From Manihot esculenta (taxonomy: Eukaryota > Streptophyta > Magnoliopsida > Malpighiales > Euphorbiaceae), in the NCBI RefSeq assembly GCF_001659605.2, contig NC_035162.2, forward strand, positions 25,710,161-25,774,160: a stretch of DNA of 64,000 bases, given 5' to 3'. The translations under genes were made by a program, and so were the position numbers. The notes under the pieces were generated by a model. It was given only the letters and a program-made list of their open reading frames with translations. It was not told the DNA's origin and searched no databases. This document shows positions 1-8,907 of this stretch, in pieces (position 1 is the first letter of the stretch; every line of letters starts with the position of its first letter).

Positions 1-1059
1 ATCATTTAATGTGAAATAATAAGGAACTAAATAGTTCTAATAGGATGTAGTTGCCTTTATTAACTCTAGAAATTAATTTTTAGATTTGTTGTTGAACTTA
101 AACATTTTTAGTTTATATGTGTGTTTGGAGAGAAAAACAACATAAGATTTACTATCTCAATACAAATATATATAAATATAAATAAGGATTTCATGAAAAC
201 TTTGGTCCATTTGTAGGCCTTGTAATCATATATTATACTGTAATCATTTCGTGCAATGGTAAAGTAAAAATACGGGTTGCTAAAATTGAATTTTTTTTTT
301 CTAAGTTAAACATAGATCACACATGAATGGGCTCCTCACTTGATGATACCATAACCAACATCTCGTTTTGACTTTACTTGCCATTCCAACAATTTAATCT
401 CAATAACAAGAAGCTAAAAGTTGGACATCACATGCTCATTCACGTGTTTCTCTTGAACAGGTATTTACACTCGTGTTTTACTTACAAGTTGACTTTTATC
501 CCTCTTATGAACTCATTTCTCAATATTCAACTTAGGAATGTTGCACTTTGGAACCAACATACAACACAAGACTAATAAAATTGCAATAAGAGGAATTAAA
601 TGATGACATCCTAAAACAATAAAGAAATGTAACAACAAAACTAGAAACAAGCATGCACATAATAAAACACTAGCACACAATGGCAATAAGTATGCTAAAG
701 ATGCAATTTAACAAGTAACATGTAGCAACTACGTCATCCTATGTGTATGAAATGCCAATAAATGAAATGAAACAAAGATAATAAAGATTAAAAGAAAACA
801 GTAATATAAAAGTAAAACAAATTTCACACTCTCTTAACAGGAACGAAAACTGACCCTAAACTATATACTAATAATTGAAAGCTCTAAACTAGTAAAAGCC
901 ACCCAAAAACAACAACTTTAGGTGTGTAACAATTCCAACAACTCAAAATAGTAATTTTAGTCAAGCTACAGGTCAAACAAACTATAAAGTTGTCATTTTT
1001 TCTTTCTTTCAACTTTAAAAAATGAATTTCAATAATCAAGTGTCTTTTTTCTTTTGAAA
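1..1059. other. AT-rich intergenic DNA, no gene seen
   Basis: Very AT-rich sequence with frequent stops in all frames. A 65-codon ORF at 378-575 has no recognisable motif and ordinary low-complexity composition, so I do not call it a gene. Confidence 0.6.
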
Positions 1060-1420
1060 AATTTACTATTTAGTCTCTATATTTTGAAAAAACTCATTAA
1101 TTGGTCTTTCTATTTTGAAAAATATATTAAAATATCCTTGATATTTTAATATCTATTAATTGGTCTATTCATTAATATTAATAATTAAATATTATAAAAA
1201 AGTCTAGAATATTCTTAATATGGAAAAATTAATTAGTATATTTTTTTACAAATATGAAGGAACAAACAATGAGTTTTTCCAAGCCATGTAGTTTAAATAG
1301 TCAAACACTTAACGGTAAAAATTAACGAATGGATTAACTAATAGACTTTTTAAAATGTCAAGGACGTTTTAATGTATTTTTCAAAATCGATAGACTAATT
1401 AATGTATTTTTTCTTTTCTT
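1060..1420. repeat. Foldback (inverted-repeat) element, MITE-like
   Basis: The left arm (about 1060-1190) and the reverse complement of the right arm (about 1290-1420) share long imperfect stretches, including a TATTTTGAAAAATA-like block followed by TCCTTGA and an ATTTTAA run. This is the shape of a degenerate foldback transposon or MITE. Ends and target duplication could not be fixed by eye. Confidence 0.5.
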
Positions 1421-1639
1421 TTCTATGAATTTTTCAAATCAAAATATTTCTTGTTTTTTTTTTTTTCACTAAAACTTATGGTAATATGGAATTGAGAAGC
1501 AAACATAACAAATGAAATGATAAACAAGTTACCAAAATAAGAAAACAAATTGACTCAACGAAATAAATATAACAATAACTATAACTATAAAATTAAAGTT
1601 GAACAATATAACAATCAAGATAGATAAATTGAAATTTAT

Positions 1640-2230
1640 TTATAATTAATATTCTGATACGAATTGATGCAAAACCCTGGATTAACAATGCAATATAAAA
1701 TCTCAATACATAATAATATCAATTCACATGCCAAGATTATTCTAAGCATGCTAATATACTCTTGAATAATAAATAAATAAGAACGTAGATAATCAAACAA
1801 GAAACAAGGATGAAATCGTTATGAAATTACTAAACTTGATAAGATGCCAATTCTTGATACAATACAAAGTTAAACAAAATTTTCTCTAGAATTTTATTAA
1901 CCAAAAAAAATTTTAATGTTTACAAACCATGTTAAAATCATGGTTACCACTTAAGGGGTCTTTTTATAGCCTCCAAAACCTAATTTTAGTCTTTAAAGAC
2001 TTAATTATAATATGAAAAGAATATTTGGTCAAATAGTCAAATTTAAATTATATTAAATATTCTTTTTCTAGATTGCTTGGAGAAATCTTTCTCCTAAATG
2101 GGTTGTATAAATTTGCTTCTAAAAATGGGCGTAATTAATTCAAAATAAGTTCAATAAAATACTAAAATACCAAAATAATAAAATAGACTTAAGTGCAATT
2201 CAACCATATGTATTATGTAGCTAAAAGATA
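1640..2230 (-). repeat. Degenerate LTR-like repeat, relative of the 16.6-17.5 kb insertion
   Basis: Read on the minus strand this resembles 16770-17080: a block with TTATTTTGGTATTTTAGTATTTT, then CCATTTAGGA with TTTCTCCAAG, a TTTGACTATTTGAC block, and GGCTATAAAAA just before a CCCTTAAG-like motif. Two copies in opposite orientation with a shared TATA-box-like motif suggest LTRs of one retrotransposon family. Exact ends are not visible. Confidence 0.5.
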
Positions 2231-3698
2231 GGTTGTAACCAAGTTACATTGCATTCTTTTTTTCAGCTTCATTAGTCATTTGCTTCATTTATGTTCACGA
2301 ATACTTCATCTCATGGATTATCATGTGTTACGAATTTGGGCTCATCTTCATATGCATCAATTCCTACACGAATAATTTGTTTCACATGTGATGTCTTTAG
2401 GATTATATACTTCTAAGTTCCCCAAATGAAAGAAATGATGTTTTGAAAATGTTACAATAACAACTAGTATAATATGTATAACATCTTTATCTAAGATGCA
2501 AGTGAGTTGCATGAAGAGTTTGTGAATATATAGTAAACTCCAAAAGGGCCTTATTTTCGATATAAAAGTGTGTTAAGAACAAGACAAACTTGCTAGACAT
2601 GTTATATAGTAGTAATTGTTCATGTTAAGTTTATTAGTAGCAATATTAAATGGAGGTGGCCTTCTCAATGTGATTGAGTTAAGGTTGAAGTCATGGTAGA
2701 TTTCATTCTATATTTGGATATGATCCATCAATCCTTCTAATTGTTGCCTATTAGTTTGAGGTAAGCTCATACATGAACATCTTATATTATACATATGCAA
2801 AATTATTAAAGATAATTAAATAGTTCAAAGGCCAATGAAGAAAATAAGAAGGAACGAAGATAACACAAGAGTAAATATTTCAATTGCTATAAGGTAAGGA
2901 TTGCTTGAAGTAACATTGATTTTCAAACTAAAAAGTGTAACAAAACCTTCTAAAAGTGGATGTCTACAACTTATTATTAAAGTTTTAAATAGTATCTAAA
3001 GGTTAATTGTTTGCTAACAATTACAAATGTTACGATGTAGATGGAATTGTGAATAAAAAAGTTTGTATATATAAGGATAACATACACTAATCTAGCTAAA
3101 AGGCAAGAGTTACAACATAAGCCAAATATATGTTTATTTAATATATAAAGATTGTTTTGGATAGACCAATTGTAAATTAATTTAAAGCTTGTAAACATCA
3201 TATCTATAGCGAGTATAACTTGTAATAGTCATGAATATAATTTATGGATGATGTATCTATGTTATTTAGTAAAATAAAATATTAGCTTTAGTTATTTACT
3301 CATGATCTTAATTTCAGTAATTGTAAGAAAATAAATTCAAGCTATTAGTTGTAGTTAATACATTATTTGAAACTCATTTTAATTTAAAATAAACTTAGTT
3401 TTAACGATTGTATCAAATTATTAATGAAATTATCACTAGTTTGGAAAGAATATGGGAACTAAATTCTTCTTTGGATCATGGACCTGCACCTACCAATAGT
3501 TTTTATCCTCAACAAAAGACGACTACAACTAACCTTATATGACTAGGACAAAAATGAAAGATTTTTAGAATTGGTACATTTGATATATATGGTCCATTTT
3601 TGAAATGAATAAAAGGTATTTTTGAATACTTTGAGGTAATTAGCTTTTTGAAATACAAATATTAACTCTTTGAATAATTCAAAGACTTCTAGTTTAAA

Positions 3699-3701
<3 letters not shown>
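2231..3701. other. AT-rich intergenic DNA, no gene seen
   Basis: No credible coding region or RNA gene. A short minus-strand ORF at 2977-3201 has no recognisable features. Confidence 0.55.

Positions 3702-3753
<52 letters not shown>
3702..3753. repeat. (TA)n microsatellite at left edge of viral copy A
   Basis: About 26 uninterrupted TA units directly abut viral coat-protein sequence. A second, imperfect TA tract abuts the right edge at 11659-11707, so the viral DNA probably integrated within one TA repeat. TA-repeat integration sites have been reported for endogenous plant pararetroviruses. Confidence 0.9.
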
Positions 3754-3756
<3 letters not shown>

Positions 3757-3777
3757 GTAATGGTCAATGTTCAAGGG
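3753..3777 (+). repeat. Left copy of 25-bp terminal direct repeat of viral copy A
   Basis: Identical to 11634-11658. It is viral coat-protein coding sequence in the same frame at both ends, so it is terminal redundancy of the permuted genome rather than a host target-site duplication. Confidence 0.85.
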
Positions 3778-5815
3778 AAAAACCCAGAAAATATTATAAA
3801 AAGCATCAATATTATAAAAAAACAATATATTAATAAACCAAGTAAAGAAGAATTTTATAATAAAAAGAAAAGTTATAAACCTTACAAGAAATATAGGAAG
3901 AAGACCCCAGTAAATAAGGCCTAGAATAAAAAATCATTTAAAAATTTAACATGTTATAATTATGGACAAAAAGGTTATACATCTAAATTTTGTAGGTTTA
4001 ATAAAAAACTAAATGAGTTAAAATTAGATGAAGAGATAATAAATAAAATTCAGGAATTATATATAGACTCAGAAAATTCAATATCAGAATTAATAGAAAG
4101 TGAGAACCAGATAGATGAGTTAGGAACTAGCTCGTCAGAAAATTCAGTAAGTGTACTAACTAAAGAACAATGTTCATTATTGGAATTAATAAATAATCTA
4201 GAAGATAATAGTACTAAGGAAAAGTTTCTTAAAAAATTAATAAAAAGTTTTGATGAAGCAGAAGAAATTAAAAATACTGTTCCTAAAATAGAAAAACAAA
4301 CTTATGATTTAAGTAAAATATTAAGTAAAGATAAAAAATTTAAAGAAACAGTATCTATAGAAGAATTGCAAAGAGAAATCAAAATAATAAAAATTAAAGT
4401 AAAAGATTTAAAGTATCAGCTTCAGAAGGATTCAAGAAGGATAAAATTTTTGGAAGAACAATTAATTTTTGAATCGTCTTCTTCATCTAGAAAAGAAGAA
4501 GATGATGACCAGAATGAAATAAGTCAATTAGATAATAAAGAAGTAAATAGTAATTTTATATTATTATTACAGGAAAGAACTTCTAGAAAATATTTAATAA
4601 AATTATCAGAAGAATTTGTAGTAAACACTATAGCATTATTTGATACAGAAGCAAATTTAAATTGTATAAAATCAAGTCTGGTACCTAAGAGATTTTGGAT
4701 CAAAACTAAAGAAAAATTATCTGCAGCTAATAGGACTAAATTAAATATATTAGGTAAAACAGAAGCATTTGTAGTAAATTAGGACTTGAAAATAAAAATT
4801 GTATTTTTATTATCCTAGCAGATAAATCATATGATAATATTAGGAACTCCTTTTATAAGCCTTATCACACCTTATTCACCTTATTCAGTAAAAGATAATT
4901 GTATAAAATTTAAAACAATGAATAAAACAATTAAGTTGGAATTCACAGAAAAACCAAAAAAAAAAAAATTAAATCTAATAAAAGCACATTCCATTAGGAC
5001 AATGGAAATAAATTCGATGATAAAATCTAAGTCAAAAGATTTAAAAGATCTAAAAAATAATGTACATTTTAATAGAATTAAAAGTCAATTAGAAAAAGAA
5101 TATATAAAGGAGAAAATAAAAAATTTAAAAGGTTATATGGAAAAGGAATTATGTGCAGACCACTCGAATGCATTTTGGAATAGGAAACAGCATCTGGTAG
5201 ACTTGCCATATGAAGAAAACTTTTATGAAAAAACTATTTCAACTAAGGCCAGACCCATTCAAATGGCACTAGAATTACTGGAGCACTGTAAAAAAGAAAT
5301 TAAAGAATTAGAAGATAAAAAATTAATAAGTAAATCAAGAAGTCCTTAGTCATGTGCAGCTTTTTATGTTAATAAAAATGCAGAAATAGAAAGAGGTATG
5401 CCAAGACTAGTCATAAATTATAAACCATTGAATACAACATTAAAATGGATTAGGTATCCAATCCCTAATAAAAAAAGATCTTTTAAGTAGATTATACAAT
5501 GCAAATATTTTTAGTAAATTTGATATGAAGTCAGGTTATTGGCAAATCCAAATTCACCCTAAAGATATATATAAAACTGCATTTACAGTTCCATTTGGAC
5601 AATATGAATGAAATGTAATGCCTTTTGGACTAAAAAATGTACCGTCAGAATTTTCGAGAATAATGAATAATATTTTTAACCCTTACTCAAAATTTTGTGT
5701 AGTTTATATTGATGACAAATTAGTATTTAGCCAAAGTATAGAAGAATATTGTAAACATTTAAAAACATTCTGTATGGTTATAAAAAAGAATGGATTAGCA
5801 CTAAGTAAAACTATA
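3753..5815 (+). pseudogene. Copy A ORF1, 3' part: coat-protein end, protease, reverse transcriptase (broken)
   Basis: A Lys/Tyr-rich coat-protein tail leads into a decayed zinc knuckle near 3951-3995, where the second Cys and the His of CX2CX4HX4C both read Tyr. Next come a Lys/Glu-rich coiled-coil-like stretch and the pepsin-like protease site, which reads D-T-E-A instead of D-S/T-G-A. The RT domain follows, with FDMKSGYWQIQI, MPFGLKN and an intact YIDD near 5707-5718. Breaks: a stop at 4780, TAG at 5347 where relatives have Trp, a frameshift in an A-run near 5470, and TGA near 5608 where relatives have Trp. The RT is cut at about 5815 by an inversion. It cannot encode a functional enzyme. 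Confidence 0.85.
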
Positions 5816-6225
5816 TTGAGCCGAATTCCAATGTCCTGAAGTAAATTGGATTATCCTTTCTTTATCATCAATTTTTTTATATAAAATTCCTCCATATCCT
5901 AGATCCGAACCATCTGTTTCCACAATTTTAAATGCATTTGGATTTGGGATATACAAGTAAGGAATTTCCTTTACCAAAGATTTTATATGTCTTATAATGT
6001 TGGTATGCTCTTCGGTCCATGGCCCAGCATTTTTCTTAAGTCTGTCATGTAATGGTTTTATTATTTTATTTAAATTTAGATAAAAATCTATGACATAGTT
6101 TAAGCAACCTAAAAATCTCTGCAATTGGGTTTTATTAGTTATTTCATCAGGAAATTTTTCTCTAAATGCCAAGTTCTTTCTACTGGTTGGATAATACCTT
6201 ATTCTATATAATTTTTCTCCAGTTC
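5815..6225 (-). pseudogene. Copy A RT connection / RNase H fragment, inverted in place
   Basis: An open minus-strand stretch matches the RT C-terminus and RNase H start of the younger copies: QLQRFLGCLNYV, the PWTEEHT block, and the RNase H motif ETDGSDLGYGG, ending near the S-G-x-W-N motif. It lies exactly where this region should be on the plus strand, between RT (ending 5815) and ORF2 (starting about 6226), so a segment of about 410 bp has been inverted. The rest of RNase H is missing, so sequence was also lost. Confidence 0.8.
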
Positions 6226-8317
6226 CACTAAAGCCCTTTCCGAGCATTCGAAAGAACTCAGTAAAACCACCATAAAACCCCAAGTATCAAATAAAAATCC
6301 AGAAGATATAAAGAAATGGATAGAAGACTTGAGTAAATCGCCAGAAATCATTAAAGCCCTGCAGAATATAGCGTCTTCTTCGGGAGACTCAGGTATGGTT
6401 TCTAAATCTAAAGTGATCGTACCCGCTTATGGTTTGGCTAGTCTGTCCCAAACGGTGGACAGTAAATAGGGCTGAGCGTACATCGGTTTAAACCGAAAAA
6501 TCGAACCGAACCGATCGATTTTGGTTTAATAGTTCGGTTAATTGAAAAGTTCGGTTCGGTTCGGTTAATATTTTTCAACTCATTCGGTTTTCGGTTCGGT
6601 TCGGTTTAAACGTGTTAAATAACTGAAAAACCGAAAAACTGATTTTTAATATATTTTTAAATTTTATATGGATTTATATGAATTTTTTAAATATTATCTT
6701 TATATATTCAGACAATTTTTATTGATAAATTTATGTGAAACATTTATTGAATTATTTTACTGAAATTAGAAGAAAAAAAATTTAAAAAATACAGATTTCG
6801 GTTTGAATCGAATCGAACCGAACCGAACCGATTTTTATCGGTTCGATTCGGTCAGTTATATTTTTATAATCGGTTTTTTCGGTTTTTAATATTTTTACAA
6901 TTCGGTTTTCGATTTTTTCAATTCGGTTCGGTTCGGAACCGAACCGACCGATTGCACAGCCCTAACAGTAAAGACTTATCAAATCCGTTGAAGGCTGTGG
7001 GTTTCCCAAAAATCCAATCTTCTCAAGGTTATAACACTAGTTTTCATAAATGGGTTTTAAAAGGTATTTCAGAAATTGAAATTGAAGTAGAAAATGGTTT
7101 TAACGACATAAATCCTTAGGAAGTCATCAGAAAATATTATCCTGAGAATTGGTATTTCGTGCCAAAAGATATTTTAAAACCTCAGGAATATTATCAAAGC
7201 ATTTTGGAAGAAACAAGTTCAGTTAAAATAAAACACAATTTTGATAAACATCATAAAGGCATCATAGCATACTCTTCCATTCAAATAAAATGGGTCATCC
7301 ATCCAAAAGATTGGCCGACCTCGAGTTTACACAATGCATTATCATTTAAAGTTTTAAAAAAGTATTCTACCTTATATAATTATTTTGATTACATAGATGC
7401 ATGGAGAAATATTTTTTGTATTCAAAATCCAACTACTACTCATTCTTGGTTGATATATTTCGATCAACAAAGTATTAAATCAACTACCAGATTTCCAAAC
7501 TGGTTTTTAAAATGGTGGCAAGGTAAAGGTATTACTGATGATATCCTATCACCAGAAGTACTCCAAGTATACCAGTATTTTAAAACCAATTATAAACTAC
7601 ACCAGAGTGAAAAATATATACCCCCTTTAATGTATTTCTGTACACAGTTTTTTATTCCGTGGGTATATCAATGGTATTTTGATTTTCAGTATACAACAGA
7701 ATTGAATTTCGGTAATAGTAAAAAAACACAAAGTAAAATGGTGGGGATCATTTAGAAATTCCACCACAGAAATGGTTGTAAAAAACTGGATACTTAAAAA
7801 AGCACAGTTTCCTACTGTGTCTTATGCTGATAAATTAACTTTGCAAGGAGAGCCATCCTTTGGAGTTCAAAAAGCCCAATGCCAGGCCTTATTAGCAGCA
7901 GCTAAAATCCCTGAAGAATATAAGATGATTTGTCAGCAGATGTTCAATCAACTTACTTCAGGAGAAAAAGAAAAAATAAAGCAATCCTTTGATAAGGAAT
8001 CGTCGAAGGAATCCTTTGGTAAATAAAAGAAGGCATCTAGCAGAAGAAAAGTTAAAAAACAGTCAAGCTCAGAAACGGAGTCGACAGCGTCATCAAGCAC
8101 GTCATCCTCCAGTAAAAATCCGGCATCTTCTCACTGTGACAGTAATGAAGATGATTATTATGGGATTCTCCCAGCCATAAAAATCCAAAGCAAGACAGAC
8201 AAAGTAAACAGAAAAGAAAAAGAAAAGAAAAGGAAAGAAAAAATAAAGAAAAAAGAAAAAGGAAAAGGAAAGAAAAAACGAGACACTTCATCATCCTCAT
8301 CTGCAGACTCAGATTAA
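6226..8317 (+). pseudogene. Copy A ORF2 (unknown function), interrupted by a MITE
   Basis: Homologous to the 460-aa ORF2 at 35322-36704. Shared aromatic motifs are YNYFDYxxAW (near 7378), FPNWFLKWWQ (near 7492) and FIPWVY (near 7651). Breaks: the 498-bp MITE at 6467-6964, a TAG near 7117, a frameshift just before 7735, and a TAA at 8024. After that the frame stays open to 8317 and encodes a Ser-rich then Lys/Arg-rich tail ending in a Ser/Asp cluster; copy C lacks this tail. Function is unknown; its place after the polyprotein gene recalls the transactivator position of other caulimovirids, but I see no motif proving that role. Confidence 0.75.
6467..6964. mobile_element. Non-autonomous hAT-type MITE, 498 bp, with 8-bp target duplication
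   Basis: Termini are TAGGGCTG and CAGCCCTA, perfect inverted repeats of the hAT TIR type. The flanks carry the identical 8-bp duplication ACAGTAAA (6459-6466 and 6965-6972), the hAT target length. The interior has long inverted arms built from GGTTCGGTTCGG-like blocks and no coding capacity. It lies inside viral ORF2, so it is younger than viral copy A. Confidence 0.9.
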
Positions 8318-8479
8318 AAACAAACATAGTAAAAGAAGTGGCAGATAGAGTTCTATTCATCAACAGTTAAAAGTAAAAAGGAAGTGGCAGACAAACTATT
8401 CGTCAATAGTAAAAAGCAGAACAGTGGCAGACAAGTTACTATTCATGAACAGTAAAATCCGCGTGAATCAACAATAAAG

Positions 8480-8563
8480 CCCTTGTGACTCAACAGTAAA
8501 AGCTCAGAAATTTTCTATAAATAGGGAGCCTCTCCCCTTGTGACTCAACAGTAAAAGCTCAGA
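8480..8563 (+). promoter_or_regulatory. Copy A viral promoter: TATA box between two 29-bp direct repeats
   Basis: TATAAATA at 8516-8523 is flanked by two identical 29-bp repeats (8480-8508 and 8535-8563). Each repeat contains TGACTCA, a GCN4/AP-1-type bZIP site also found upstream of the TATA box in the younger copies. The position, after ORF2 and upstream of the leader and primer site, fits the pregenomic RNA promoter of a pararetrovirus. Activity is inferred only. Confidence 0.65.
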
Positions 8564-8623
8564 CAGGTTAAGGTTGCAGGAGCCCTAGCCATAAAATAAA
8601 ATTTTTATTTTATTACTTGATTT

Positions 8624-8670
8624 AAGTATGCTCTCTGGTTGAGGCTTAGGCTGATCTTCCACATCAGAAA
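8624..8670 (+). promoter_or_regulatory. Conserved 47-nt leader element (uORF + hairpin), copy A
   Basis: Matches 50962-51008 at 42 of 47 positions although copies A and B are otherwise strongly diverged in noncoding DNA. It contains a four-codon uORF (ATG at 8628, stop TGA) followed by the hairpin CTGAT-CTTCCAC-ATCAG. It sits between TATA box and primer site. The layout resembles ribosome-shunt take-off sites of caulimovirids; this role is inferred. Confidence 0.6.
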
Positions 8671-8747
8671 ATTGTCTAAAATTGTTTGTTTGTTGCATTC
8701 TGATTCATTTTGAATCATTTTAATTATCGATCCTTTTGTGTTTTTGT

Positions 8748-8760
8748 TGGTATCAGAGCC
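8748..8760 (+). other. Reverse-transcription primer-binding site (initiator tRNA-Met), copy A
   Basis: TGGTATCAGAGCC is the standard plant initiator tRNA-Met primer site of caulimovirids and many LTR elements. It lies about 230 nt after the TATA box and 148 nt before the ORF1 ATG, the expected place for a pararetrovirus. Confidence 0.9.
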
Positions 8761-8907
8761 ATGTTATTTGCATGGGAAAGAATGCATTATTTGAAAATTT
8801 TGAAAGAATATGTTTTGGGTATGCCAACTGAACCCGTTTTAGCCAGGGTTTTGGGCGTCATAGGGTATAACAGGCAGTGACCGCGACATAGTTCAAGATT
8901 TTTGAAA

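Noticed and set aside
378..575. A 65-aa ORF in the left AT-rich region
   Set aside because: No motif, no supporting context, and of a length expected by chance.
3543..3924. Overlapping ORFs on both strands with long Tyr-Ile repeats
   Set aside because: The repeats are just the TA microsatellite translated; the plus-strand one then runs into viral sequence out of its true frame.
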